64,000 bases of DNA, taken from Desulfobacter sp. (GTDB lineage Bacteria; Desulfobacterota; Desulfobacteria; Desulfobacterales; Desulfobacteraceae). The notes under the pieces were generated by a model. It was not told the origin of the DNA. It saw only the letters and a program-made list of their open reading frames with translations, and did no database searches. The position numbers and the translations under genes were made by a program. The stretch covers positions 861,501-925,500 of the forward strand of contig CP054838.1 in NCBI GenBank assembly GCA_028768545.1, in the 5' to 3' direction. This document shows positions 10,204 to 18,610 of the stretch, piece after piece (positions within the stretch are counted from its first letter, which is position 1; each line of letters opens with the position of its first letter).

Positions 10204-11514
10204 TTACCCCTGCCGGTCGGTCCGGCAGGGGTAAAGAATCCCATGAACCCGTTTGACAGCGTAAAAATCACCGCACATGGTACAAACCCCGTCTTTGGAC
10301 GGCCGGGAGTCTTCTTTATAGGCCCTTGCCTTTTCAGGGTCCAAAGCCGCGTCAAATTGTTTTTCCCAGTCCAGATCCTTTCTGGCCAGCCCCATGGCCT
10401 GATCTGCCTGTCCTGCGCCGGAAATCCCCTTGGCCAGATCCCCTGCATGGGCCGCAATTTTTGAGGCCATGATTCCCTCTTTGACATCATCCATTGACGG
10501 CAGGCGCAAATGCTCTGCAGGCGTAACATAACAGAGGAAGTCAGCTCCGTGCATGGCGGCCAGGGCCCCGCCAATGGCCGCAGTAATATGATCGTACCCG
10601 GGCGCAATATCCGTGACCAGAGGCCCTAGCACATAAAAAGGGGCATTGTGGCAGAGCTTTTTTTCAAGCCTCATATTCATCTCCACCTCGTGAAGGGGCA
10701 CATGGCCCGGCCCTTCGATCATTACCTGGACATTTTTCTGCCAGGCCCTTTGGGTCAGTTCGCCCAGGGTGATCAGCTCCTGGATCTGGGGGGCATCCGT
10801 GCTGTCCTGAATAGCACCGGGCCTGAGGCCGTCGCATAGGCTGATGCAGATATCATGCTGTTGGCAAATGTCTAAAAGCCGGTCAAAATGTTCATAAAAC
10901 GGATTCTCATTCCCGGTTTTGATCATCCACTCGTAAAGAATGGCACCGCCCCGGCTGACAATCCCGCAGACCCGGGGATTGTTTTTAAGGATGGCCGAGA
11001 CCTTGAGGTTGAGGCCGGCATGGATGGTGACAAAATCAATCCCGTTTTCCCCGTGGATTTCCACGGTTTTAAACCAGTCATCAATACCAATCTCTTCCAC
11101 CGGTTTTTGGGTTCGGGTCAGGGTATCGGAGATGGGCACACTGCCGATCATCACCGGCACTTGGGCCACCAATCGTTTTCTGAATCCCAGGGTATCCCCG
11201 GAGACGCTCAGGTCCATAATGGCATCGGCCTTGTACTTTAAGGCCAGCTTTGCCTTGTTCATTTCAGACTCAAAGGAACATACATCCTTTGACACCCCTA
11301 AGTTCACGTTGATCTTGGTCTTAAGACCCAGCCCCACGCCCGCGGCCCTGAGATTTAAATGATTTTTATTGGCCGGGATCACAATAGATCCGGCGGCCAC
11401 CCGGTTCATGAGCTCTTTTCTGTCAATCGTTTCATTTTCAGCCACTGTTTCCATCTGGGGGGTGAATATGCCTTTTCTTGCCGCATCCATCTGGGTGGTA
11501 TAGGTCAGTTTCAT
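10204..11514 (-). CDS. thiC: Phosphomethylpyrimidine synthase ThiC (third cluster Cys replaced)
   Basis: Radical-SAM HMP-P synthase of 436 residues that converts aminoimidazole ribotide to the thiamin pyrimidine. It has the short anaerobic form, with MIEGPGHVPLHEVEMNMRLEKKLCHNAPFYVLGPLVTDIAPGYDHITAAIGGA and YVTPAEHLRLP typical of the family. The C-terminal iron-sulfur motif normally reads C-x2-C-x3-C in this form (as in the paralogue at 17303). Here it reads CTMCGDFYAVK, with TAC (Tyr) where TGC (Cys) is expected. The C-terminal YPCRTDRQG is also unusual and overlaps a palindrome. It is the last gene of the TPP-riboswitch-led thi operon, 2 bp after thiE. Function may be impaired unless CYPCR supplies a ligand. 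Confidence 0.9.
   Translation of the reverse strand: MKLTYTTQMDAARKGIFTPQMETVAENETIDRKELMNRVAAGSIVIPANKNHLNLRAAGVGLGLKTKINVNLGVSKDVCSFESEMNKAKLALKYKADAIMDLSVSGDTLGFRKRLVAQVPVMIGSVPISDTLTRTQKPVEEIGIDDWFKTVEIHGENGIDFVTIHAGLNLKVSAILKNNPRVCGIVSRGGAILYEWMIKTGNENPFYEHFDRLLDICQQHDICISLCDGLRPGAIQDSTDAPQIQELITLGELTQRAWQKNVQVMIEGPGHVPLHEVEMNMRLEKKLCHNAPFYVLGPLVTDIAPGYDHITAAIGGALAAMHGADFLCYVTPAEHLRLPSMDDVKEGIMASKIAAHAGDLAKGISGAGQADQAMGLARKDLDWEKQFDAALDPEKARAYKEDSRPSKDGVCTMCGDFYAVKRVHGILYPCRTDRQG
10207..10231. terminator. Palindrome between convergent genes
   Basis: A perfect 10-bp stem, CCCCTGCCGG / CCGGCAGGGG, with a 5-base loop lies between the zinc-ribbon gene and thiC and overlaps the last codons of thiC. 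No long T run follows on either strand, so it may be a weak bidirectional terminator or a 3'-end stabilising hairpin. Confidence 0.5.
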
Positions 11515-11516
11515 TT

Positions 11517-12155
11517 TTATTCTCCTAAAATTTTACGAATCTCATTTAGCCGGCCCGAAATATCGCTGGCACCGAGAATCTCTGTCACCAGACAGAGGGT
11601 TGTGGCACCGCAGTCTGCCACAGATTTTAAATTATGCCGCTTGATCCCGCCAATGGCCACAAAGGGTATGGACAAATTGGCAACCACATGGTCCAGATAG
11701 CCCAACCCAACGGCATCACAGACATCCGCCTTGGTCCGGGTGGCAAATATGGGACCCACCCCGATATAGTCTGCCCCGTCGGCCACCGCCTGGGCCGCCT
11801 GTTCAGGGGAATGGGTGGAGCAGCCCACCATGAGATGGGGAGCTGTCTGTTTTACCCGGGCCACGGGCAGATCCTCCTGTCCGAGATGGACCCCGTCTGC
11901 CTCCGTGATCAGGGCAATGTCCAGAAAATCATTCACAATAAAGGGCACACCGGCATCGGCTGTTATTTTCCGGATCTCCATGCACTCGGCCAGCATATTT
12001 TTTCTATCTTTTTCATGGGCCTTTTCCCTGTACTGAAGGATATCGACGCCTCCGTCCACAAGGCGTTGTGCCATTTCTACATTGGTTCGCCCCAAAGAAA
12101 AGGACTCGCCTAAAATACCGTAAATTCCCTCCGGAAATTGAATTGGTTTTGTCAT
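11517..12155 (-). CDS. thiE: Thiamine-phosphate synthase ThiE
   Basis: TIM-barrel enzyme of 212 residues that joins HMP-diphosphate and HET-phosphate into thiamine phosphate. Signatures are LQYREKAHEKDRK (pyrophosphate contacts), IVNDFLDIALITEADGVHLGQEDLP, GCSTHSPEQAAQA, DYIGVGPIFATRTKAD and VAIGGIKRHN, all in family order. It lies 1 bp from thiF upstream and 2 bp from thiC downstream, so the operon is tightly coupled. Length is normal. Confidence 0.95.
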   Translation of the reverse strand: MTKPIQFPEGIYGILGESFSLGRTNVEMAQRLVDGGVDILQYREKAHEKDRKNMLAECMEIRKITADAGVPFIVNDFLDIALITEADGVHLGQEDLPVARVKQTAPHLMVGCSTHSPEQAAQAVADGADYIGVGPIFATRTKADVCDAVGLGYLDHVVANLSIPFVAIGGIKRHNLKSVADCGATTLCLVTEILGASDISGRLNEIRKILGE

Positions 12156-12156
12156 T

Positions 12157-12723
12157 TTAGTTTTCCTTGTTCAAATTTGATTTAGGGTCCCTGGCCCGGT
12201 CCATCTCCGTTAAAACAACGGCGGCCATGAGGGCGGCAATCATGGCCACCTTGGGCGGGAATAAAGGCGCGTTTTTCTCGTCTGTTGAAAAATCGCCCAC
12301 AATGTGACAAATGCCCATTTTTTTTATCCTGACACAGGTCATATCCCTTCCGGCAATACCCGAAGCTGAAACCACAGGGATGCCGGCACCGGCCAGTTCC
12401 TCGACCAGCATCTTTTTGGCCTGGGCATTGTCAAGGCCTTCCACCACCAGACTGCAGTCCTTGAAAATACGAGTACAGCCTCCCGGTATTAGCTTTTCAC
12501 GGACAGGTTCGATGGCCATGGCCGGAAAAATATTTTTCAAATTTTCTTCAAGACAGTCCACCTTGAACCTTCCCACCTGGTCAACCGTATAAAACTGGCG
12601 GTTCAAATTTGAAAAATCAACCCGGTCAAAATCCACGGCCTGGATACTTAAAACCCCTGCCTGGGCAAGGTGACGGGCCACATTGGATCCGATGCCGCCC
12701 GCACCGGCAATGCCGACGATCAT
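12157..12723 (-). CDS. thiF: ThiF-family sulfur-carrier adenylyltransferase
   Basis: E1-like protein of 188 residues with the glycine-rich ATP site GIAGAGGIGSNVARHLAQAG at the extreme N-terminus, then DFDRVDFSNLNRQFYT and VEGLDNAQAKK, typical of the ThiF/MoeB fold. It would adenylate the C-terminal Gly-Gly of ThiS. It is shorter than E. coli ThiF (about 250 residues) and lacks the zinc CxxC pairs, as in the compact ThiF form of anaerobes. It sits 1 bp after thiH within the operon. Confidence 0.9.
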   Translation of the reverse strand: MIVGIAGAGGIGSNVARHLAQAGVLSIQAVDFDRVDFSNLNRQFYTVDQVGRFKVDCLEENLKNIFPAMAIEPVREKLIPGGCTRIFKDCSLVVEGLDNAQAKKMLVEELAGAGIPVVSASGIAGRDMTCVRIKKMGICHIVGDFSTDEKNAPLFPPKVAMIAALMAAVVLTEMDRARDPKSNLNKEN

Positions 12724-12724
12724 C

Positions 12725-13858
12725 TTAAAAGATCTCCCAGTCTTTGAACACAGGCTGACACCCGGCCGCCCGTATCATACAGGCCACATCATCCACACTT
12801 CTGGTGTCCGTGATCTCAAACTGGACCGTGGTCTCCTGCTCCAGACCAGGGTTCGAAGGGACTGAATACCCGCCCACATCGGTTTTGGACCCGGCGGAAT
12901 ACCGGGTGGCTCCCAGATGGATGAGCTGGTCCCTGAAAGCTGCCGACTCCCTTGTGGATACATTGATTCCCACCCTGGGCATGAACAGACGCCAGGCCAG
13001 CATGGTCTGGACAAACCCCGTGTCGGAATGCAGATTTTTCGGGGCAATTCCCCCGTCTGCCCGGGTCATCCTAGGCAGGGAAAGGGAGACTTCCACATAG
13101 GGAAACGCCCTTTCCAGAAATCTGGCATGAAGACCGGCCATAAAGGCTTCGGACCGGGGATCCCCAATGCCGAAAAGGGTGCCGATATTCAGGGCCCGGA
13201 ACCCGGCCCGGGCGCCCCGCTCCGGGGTCAGCAGCCGAAAGGCATAATCCGACTTGGGGCCCTTTGGATGAACCTCCCGGTACAAGTCTCTCTCATACAC
13301 CTCCTGGTAGACGGTCAAAGAATCTGCCCCGGCCTTGTTCAGTCGACCATAGTCATCCTCGTCCATGGGAAAAAGTTCCAGGGCAACAGAGGAAAAGTAT
13401 CGGGTCAGCAGGGCCACCGCCTTTTCAAGATAATCCAAAGGGGTCTTTGCCGGCGCCTCTCCTGTAAGAACCAGGATATGACGAATGCCCAAACCAGAGA
13501 CCGCTTTTGCCTCTTGCTCAATCTGCTCAAGGCTCAGCCGGGTCCTCGGAAAATCGGTTTTTGAATTAAATCCGCAATAGGTGCAGTGGTTAATACAAAA
13601 ATCCGAGATATACAGGGGGGCGTACAGACCGATGGTCCGCCCAAAATACTGAACGGCCAGCGCACTTGCCTTTTGGGCCATGGGCTCTAAAAAATCCGTT
13701 GCCGCAGGCGACAAAAGGTTGAGCAGGTCCCTATGATCCAGGCAATTCATCTGTCCGGCCCGGGCCAGGCTGGCACCCACAGCTTCAGGGGTAACAGAGG
13801 CAAAATAGCCCTGAAAATCAAAAGTTTGATACTCGTCTGCCAATTGCATAAAAGACAT
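12725..13858 (-). CDS. thiH: 2-iminoacetate synthase ThiH (radical SAM)
   Basis: Radical-SAM tyrosine lyase of 377 residues providing dehydroglycine for thiazole formation under anoxic conditions. The cluster motif is C-x3-C-x2-C in DFCINHCTYCGFN near residues 85-97. ILVLTGEAP, ELFPMDEDDYGRLNKAGADSLTVYQE and GIGDPRSEAF follow as in ThiH. Its presence instead of glycine oxidase ThiO fits an anaerobe. It lies 2 bp after thiG. Confidence 0.95.
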   Translation of the reverse strand: MSFMQLADEYQTFDFQGYFASVTPEAVGASLARAGQMNCLDHRDLLNLLSPAATDFLEPMAQKASALAVQYFGRTIGLYAPLYISDFCINHCTYCGFNSKTDFPRTRLSLEQIEQEAKAVSGLGIRHILVLTGEAPAKTPLDYLEKAVALLTRYFSSVALELFPMDEDDYGRLNKAGADSLTVYQEVYERDLYREVHPKGPKSDYAFRLLTPERGARAGFRALNIGTLFGIGDPRSEAFMAGLHARFLERAFPYVEVSLSLPRMTRADGGIAPKNLHSDTGFVQTMLAWRLFMPRVGINVSTRESAAFRDQLIHLGATRYSAGSKTDVGGYSVPSNPGLEQETTVQFEITDTRSVDDVACMIRAAGCQPVFKDWEIF

Positions 13859-13860
13859 GA

Positions 13861-14634
13861 TTACCCCCTTAAAAACCCGGTCAAAGGCGAGGAATCCCGG
13901 GCCGTGGCGGATTGATCCCCAAGTTTTGAAATATAGGCCATTCGCCCGGCCTTTACGGCCAAGGCAAAGGCCTGGCCGGCCAGGGCCGTATCCTGGGCCG
14001 TGGCAATGGCCGTATTGACCAGGACCCCGTCTGCCCCCATTTCCATGGCACAGGCTGCCTGGGAGGGTCTGCCGATACCGGCATCCACAATCACCGGCAG
14101 CCGGGAGGTGTCAATGATTCGCTGGATCATGGCCGCCATCTCAAGCCCTTGGTTGGAACCGATGGGCGAGCCCAGGGGCATGACCGCCGACGCCCCTGCA
14201 TCGTGAAGCTGGCGGGCAATGGTGATATCCGGCATCACATCGGGCAGGACAATAAATCCTTCTTTGGCAAGGATATTCGTGGCCTCAAGGGTTTGATGAT
14301 TGTCCGGCAGAAGAAACTGCATGTCGGTGATCACTTCGATCTTGATAAAATCTCCGCACCCGGCGGCCCTGGAAATTCTTGCGATGCGGACAGCCTCCCG
14401 GGCGGTCCTGGCACCGGAAGTGTTGGGCAGCAGGGTCACGGAATCCAGAATCTTGGCCAGAATATTATCCTGGGCTCTGGCCTTTGGATCCACCCGTCTC
14501 AGGGCCACGGTGATCAACTCTGACCCGCTGGCTTCGAGCATGGGGGCAATGAGATCTTTTGAGGCAAACTTGCCGGTCCCTGTGAGCAGACGGCTGGAAA
14601 AGGATTGATCCCCTAAAATTAATCGGTCTTCCAT
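13861..14634 (-). CDS. thiG: Thiazole synthase ThiG
   Basis: TIM-barrel protein of 257 residues that condenses DXP, dehydroglycine and ThiS-thiocarboxylate into the thiazole. Conserved stretches are SRLLTGTGKF (Schiff-base region of the N-terminus), TVALRRV, LPNTSGARTAREAVRIA, IKIEVI, VMPLGSPIGSNQG, and VDAGIGRPSQAA followed by DGVLVNTAIA. All core residues are in place and the length is normal. It follows thiS with a 3-bp gap. Confidence 0.96.
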   Translation of the reverse strand: MEDRLILGDQSFSSRLLTGTGKFASKDLIAPMLEASGSELITVALRRVDPKARAQDNILAKILDSVTLLPNTSGARTAREAVRIARISRAAGCGDFIKIEVITDMQFLLPDNHQTLEATNILAKEGFIVLPDVMPDITIARQLHDAGASAVMPLGSPIGSNQGLEMAAMIQRIIDTSRLPVIVDAGIGRPSQAACAMEMGADGVLVNTAIATAQDTALAGQAFALAVKAGRMAYISKLGDQSATARDSSPLTGFLRG

Positions 14635-14637
14635 GAT

Positions 14638-14835
14638 TCAACCTCCCCCTACAAAATTGAGCAGTTCAACAACATCCCCGTCCTGAATAGGGATATGGGC
14701 CCAGCAATCGTGTTTAACCACATTAAAATTATGTTCAATGACCAGGGAAGACGGGTCCAGGCCCATGTCCGTGACAAGGGCGGCAAGATCGGGGATATCC
14801 GTATCCAGGTCAGCCCCGTTAAAAACAATTTTCAT
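14638..14835 (-). CDS. thiS: Sulfur carrier protein ThiS
   Basis: Sixty-five-residue ubiquitin-like protein ending in VGGG, the Gly-Gly tail that is adenylated by ThiF and thiocarboxylated. The middle contains VIEHNFNVVKHDCWAHIPIQDGDVVELLNFVGGG-type sequence, matching the family's E-N-x-x-V and D-G-D-x-V-E-x-x blocks. It is the first gene of the thi operon, about 100 bp after the TPP riboswitch. Confidence 0.95.
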   Translation of the reverse strand: MKIVFNGADLDTDIPDLAALVTDMGLDPSSLVIEHNFNVVKHDCWAHIPIQDGDVVELLNFVGGG

Positions 14836-14931
14836 AACACCTCCAATGAATTAATGGATGTTTTACCGGGGATGGACCATGGGGAATAATACAGGCAGGC
14901 ATAATACAAGAATGCATTATGGTCATGATAC

Positions 14932-15014
14932 ACTTTCCCTACGCCGGTATTAACCGTATCAGGTTCCAAGGGTTGAAGGTTTCCCTTCTCTCAGCAAGGA
15001 TAGCACCCCCAGTG
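14932..15014 (-). promoter_or_regulatory. TPP riboswitch (THI element)
   Basis: Read on the minus strand, the leader holds ACTGGGGGTGC, then CTGAGAG, then CCTTGGAACCTGATACGG and GCGTAGGGAAA. These are the conserved blocks of the thiamin pyrophosphate aptamer in the right order. It lies about 100 bp upstream of thiS and would repress the six-gene operon when TPP is abundant. Confidence 0.95.
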
Positions 15015-15146
15015 AACGTTCAGGACCATATATGATTTAAAATACCCTGTCAAACTGAAATATCAGATATCAGCTTCCCAAGAGAGTGGATCATGGAGAT
15101 AAGGCAGGACAGGTCGCGGAATATGGAGGTTAGACCGCATATTTCA

Positions 15147-15246
15147 CGAATCGATTTTGCTTTAGCTGCCAGGCGTCAGGCCGTGAAGCCCTAGTGACTC
15201 TACTGCGAACGGTCTGCAACGCCGCAGATGAGGTAAAATCGGTTCG
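15147..15246. repeat. Long nested hairpin element, copy A
   Basis: Outer arms CGAATCGATTTTGC (15147-15160) and GTAAAATCGGTTCG (15233-15246) pair over 14 bp allowing G-U. Inside, 15166-15184 pairs with 15209-15227 (CTGC, GGCGT and CAGGCCGT against ACGGTCTG, ACGCC and GCAG), leaving a loop near 15185-15208. A related sequence is at 20767-20828. It lies in the 356-bp non-coding stretch between the TPP riboswitch and the cyclase gene. It may be a dispersed palindromic repeat or a structured RNA; I do not recognise a named family. Confidence 0.6.
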
Positions 15247-15370
15247 CCCGAAGGGTAACCACCCTTGGAATTGGCTTGGCAGATAATTATAACCTGCTGT
15301 ATTTAAAATAATTAATACCCAATTCCTTTAAATTGTCAGTTTCTGACCTTCAGGTTATGAAATATTCGGG

Positions 15371-16966
15371 TTAGACCAGAGAATAGACCCGGACAGGATC
15401 TTCTTTCCCCTTAACAGAGGCCTCGGGCATGGGGGTAAAGCTGTATTTTCCCTTCAGGGCATATCGGATATCTTCGCTGACCAGAATGTCGGTCTTAAAC
15501 TCCTTGGTCAGATCCTGGATCCTGGAGGCCAGGTTCACGGTGTCACCGATCAATGAATAGGCAGACCTGTAGGTGGATCCGATATTGGCGGCCAGGACAG
15601 GTCCTGTATGAATCCCCACCCCGTGGGCGATGGAGGCCATGCCCTTATCTGCAAACCGCCGGTTCAGCAGTTCCAGCCGCCCCCGCATTTCCAGGGCGGT
15701 TTTTACGGCGGCCTCTTCATGGCCCTTTCTTGCCACAGGCGCGCCAAACACGGCTTCCACCTCATCCCCGATAAACTGGAGGATCAACCCCCCGTTCTGG
15801 TCAATGGCCCGGGAAATTTCATTAAAATAGGAGTTGAGCATATAAATCAGCTCCTTGGCAGGGGTGACCGCCACCAAAGGGGTGAAATTCCTTAAATCGG
15901 CAAATAAAATAGTGGCCTCTTTTCTCTCCCCGGCCAAAGGGATTTTGCCGGTGAGAATCTCGTCCCTGATCCGCCGGTCCACGTATTTGCCGAAGGTATC
16001 CTTGATCAGCTCCCGTTCCATCAGCCCCTGATTCATTAAGTTGAGCATTTCTCCGGCAAACCCGATCTCATCATTGGTAAATATCTTGACCTTGTGGGAA
16101 AAATCGCCGTTTTTTGCATGGGCCATGACCCGGATGATATCTGCCACCGGCTGCCTTAAATGGTGAAGCACCAAAAAGGATAATAAAATGGAAAGAACCA
16201 TGAAAATGGCGCTTTCCTTGGCAATGGTATTTTCAAGATGCTGGAGCAGGGTGGCCAGGGTCATCTCATCCATCACCTCCATCTGTTTAAACCGGTGGAT
16301 GGTCAAATGGATAAACGAGAGGGGGACCAGGGAAACGGCAAACAGCAGGGCAATGAACCTCACCCGAAGACTGATGGATCTTGCCCCCTTGACCTTGGAC
16401 AATCCCCCGTTGGGGAAAAACAGAGGAATCCGGGTATGCTGGGACACATGCTCCACCCAGAAAAAAGCCAGGGTCACGGTAATCAGGCCGGACCCCAAAC
16501 CGATACGCAATCCCCCGGGAGATCCTGCCGACCAGAACATAAATGATCCCAGGGCCCAGACCACGGTATCCATGATCACCACAAAATAGGGTTCGTTAAG
16601 GACCCGGCACCTGGCCCGTTCCAGAACGGCCGGGTCAGGCCGGGTCCCCTGGTGGAATTCGGTCAGGCATTTTCGAATGGACCGCTCATACCCGATGGTC
16701 AAAACGGACATGACCACGGCGCAGACCGCGCCATAGGAAATATCCAGGTAACTCACCAGGATCAAAAACTGTTCAGAGGCATTCCCGGCCCGGTTCATGA
16801 AAAAAACATTGGTCATCCAGTCCCCCACGAGCAGGGCAAGGGCATTGCCCAGGAGTACCTCATTGGCAACGTAGAATCTGTAGAATTTATTTTTTATCAG
16901 CCTGGCAGGATCCATATCATAAGATTTATCGATCACTTCCGGTTGTTTGTAAAGGGATAAGTACAA
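15371..16966 (-). CDS. Membrane-bound class III adenylate/guanylate cyclase with HAMP domain
   Basis: Protein of up to 531 residues with about six membrane segments in the first 290 residues. A HAMP-like linker (LRQPVADIIRVMAHAKNGDFSHKV) follows, then a class III cyclase domain from about residue 345: ATILFADLRNFTPL (first metal Asp), QFIGDEVEAVFGAP (second metal Asp) and YSLIGDTVNLASRIQ. The pattern favours cAMP synthesis, but specificity was not established. The N-terminal part resembles the MASE2/CHASE-less membrane modules of similar cyclases. The start is unclear: TTG 16966 lacks a ribosome site and ATG 16915 is an alternative. It is monocistronic, between the repeat hairpin and the divergent cobalamin riboswitch. 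Confidence 0.85.
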   Translation of the reverse strand: MYLSLYKQPEVIDKSYDMDPARLIKNKFYRFYVANEVLLGNALALLVGDWMTNVFFMNRAGNASEQFLILVSYLDISYGAVCAVVMSVLTIGYERSIRKCLTEFHQGTRPDPAVLERARCRVLNEPYFVVIMDTVVWALGSFMFWSAGSPGGLRIGLGSGLITVTLAFFWVEHVSQHTRIPLFFPNGGLSKVKGARSISLRVRFIALLFAVSLVPLSFIHLTIHRFKQMEVMDEMTLATLLQHLENTIAKESAIFMVLSILLSFLVLHHLRQPVADIIRVMAHAKNGDFSHKVKIFTNDEIGFAGEMLNLMNQGLMERELIKDTFGKYVDRRIRDEILTGKIPLAGERKEATILFADLRNFTPLVAVTPAKELIYMLNSYFNEISRAIDQNGGLILQFIGDEVEAVFGAPVARKGHEEAAVKTALEMRGRLELLNRRFADKGMASIAHGVGIHTGPVLAANIGSTYRSAYSLIGDTVNLASRIQDLTKEFKTDILVSEDIRYALKGKYSFTPMPEASVKGKEDPVRVYSLV

Positions 16967-17018
16967 AAATATTGACCTTTGGCTCTCCCGGGTATAATTT
17001 ATCCCCTAAAATTGGTTA

Positions 17019-17164
17019 GAAATTTTCAGCCAACGGAACACGGTGTAATTCCGTGACGGTCCCGCCGCTGTGATGGGAAATATCTGTTCTGCCATGCCAC
17101 TGGTTTTCCGGGAAGGCGCAGCACAGGTCCAAGGCCCTAAGTCAGAAGACGAGCTGAAAATTTC
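17019..17164 (+). promoter_or_regulatory. Cobalamin riboswitch
   Basis: The element is closed by a perfect 12-bp P1 stem, GAAATTTTCAGC (17019-17030) and GCTGAAAATTTC (17153-17164). Inside are the conserved blocks CGGTCCCGCCGCTGTGA, GCCACTG, GGGAAGG and AAGTCAGAAGAC in the canonical order. It lies 138 bp before the bzaF-like gene, so corrinoid levels should control bzaF and cobT. Confidence 0.97.
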
Positions 17165-17302
17165 GTGTGTAAAACTTGATGGTAAAGGGTTTTGTAAGAT
17201 TCATCTCTTGCAGACCCTTTTTTGGGTTTAGCAAGGAGCTTGTCTTGGCAAACGCACGCAAAGCGATTGTCAACAAGACAGCCAAAACATAGCGAGGAAA
17301 CT

Positions 17303-18607
17303 ATGGCAACACAATTGGAATCTGCCCGCAAGGGCAAACTCACCCGGGAAATGAAAGCCGTGGCCCAGGCCGAAGGCCTGTCCGAGGCATTTATCCTGAA
17401 TCATGTGGCCAAGGGGGAGATCGTCATCCCCTGCAATCCAAACCGGAAAAGCCAAAACATCGTGGGCATTGGCACGGGCCTGTCCACCAAGGTCAACGCC
17501 TCCATCGGCACCTCTTCGGACATCTGTGATATCGGCCAGGAAGAGGCAAAGGCAAGAGCCGCCCAGGACGAAGGGGCAGACACCCTCATGGAATTGTCCG
17601 CGGCCGGGGACATGGACAGGATAAGGCGATCGGTCCTGGCCGCAACAGACCTGCCCGTGGGAAATGTTCCCCTGTACCAGGCCTTTAAAGAGACCATTAA
17701 AAAATACAAAAACCCGGCCAAACTCAACCCTGAATATCTTTTTGATCTCATTGAAAAACAGCTGGATGACGGGTTAAGCTTTATGGCCATTCACTGCGGG
17801 ATCAACCTTTACACCATTGAACGTCTGCGAAGGCAGGGCTTCCGCTACGGCGGGCTTGCCTCCAAAGGCGGCACCTATATGGTGGCCTGGATGGATATCA
17901 ACAAAAAGGAAAACCCCCTTTACGAACAATTTGACCGGGTCTGCGCGCTCATGAAAAAATATGATGCCGTCCTCTCTTTGGGCAACGGGATCCGGGCAGG
18001 GGCCATCCATGACAGCCACGACCGGGCCCAGATGGCTGAGATGATCATCAACTGCGAACTGGCACAAATGGGAAGAGACAAGGGCTGCCAGATGATGGTC
18101 GAAGGTCCGGGCCATGTCCCCCTGGACGAAATTGAGGGCAATATCATGCTGGAAAAACGGATGTCCGGCAATGCCCCCTATTATGTGCTGGGCCCCATTC
18201 CCTGCGACACTGGCGCAGGCTACGACCATATCACCGCCGCCATCGGGGCGGCCTCCTCCGCCCGCTTCGGGGCAGACCTGGTCTGCTATATCACCCCTGC
18301 CGAGCACCTGGCCCTGCCCGGGGTTGAGGACGTGCGAGAAGGGGTCAGGGCCACACGCCTTGCCGCCCGAATCGGGGATATCTCCAAATATCCCCATCGC
18401 CGTGAAAATGAAAAACAGGCGGCCATGGCCCGGCGGGACATGCGCTGGGACGATCTTGAAAAATATCTGCTCTTTCCCGAACTTGCCAGAAAAATCCGCG
18501 AGGAAAGGGCGCCCGAACAAAAAGAGACCTGCACCATGTGCGGGGATTTTTGCGCCATGAAAAAAGGGATGGAAATATTTGAAAAAGACATCAAAGAAAA
18601 GAGGTGA
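17303..18607 (+). CDS. bzaF: ThiC-like 5-hydroxybenzimidazole synthase (BzaF)
   Basis: ThiC-superfamily radical-SAM protein of 434 residues with the MVEGPGHVPLDEIEGN and LGPIPCDTGAGYDHITAAIGAA blocks and an intact C-terminal cluster motif CTMCGDFCAMK (C-x2-C-x3-C). BzaF converts aminoimidazole ribotide to 5-hydroxybenzimidazole, a cobamide lower-ligand precursor, in anaerobes. The assignment over a second ThiC rests on context: it is under a cobalamin riboswitch, is followed 3 bp later by cobT, and a separate thiC sits in the TPP operon. ATG 17303 is chosen, with GCGAGGAAACT upstream; the frame is open to 17222 but that part lies just after the riboswitch. No bzaCDE-type methylases are visible nearby, so the final ligand could be 5-hydroxybenzimidazole itself. 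Confidence 0.85.
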   Translation: MATQLESARKGKLTREMKAVAQAEGLSEAFILNHVAKGEIVIPCNPNRKSQNIVGIGTGLSTKVNASIGTSSDICDIGQEEAKARAAQDEGADTLMELSAAGDMDRIRRSVLAATDLPVGNVPLYQAFKETIKKYKNPAKLNPEYLFDLIEKQLDDGLSFMAIHCGINLYTIERLRRQGFRYGGLASKGGTYMVAWMDINKKENPLYEQFDRVCALMKKYDAVLSLGNGIRAGAIHDSHDRAQMAEMIINCELAQMGRDKGCQMMVEGPGHVPLDEIEGNIMLEKRMSGNAPYYVLGPIPCDTGAGYDHITAAIGAASSARFGADLVCYITPAEHLALPGVEDVREGVRATRLAARIGDISKYPHRRENEKQAAMARRDMRWDDLEKYLLFPELARKIREERAPEQKETCTMCGDFCAMKKGMEIFEKDIKEKR

Positions 18608-18610
18608 ATT

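Noticed and set aside
12917..13564. 215-codon open frame antisense to thiH
   Set aside because: The sense frame is a complete ThiH; the antisense translation has no recognisable features.
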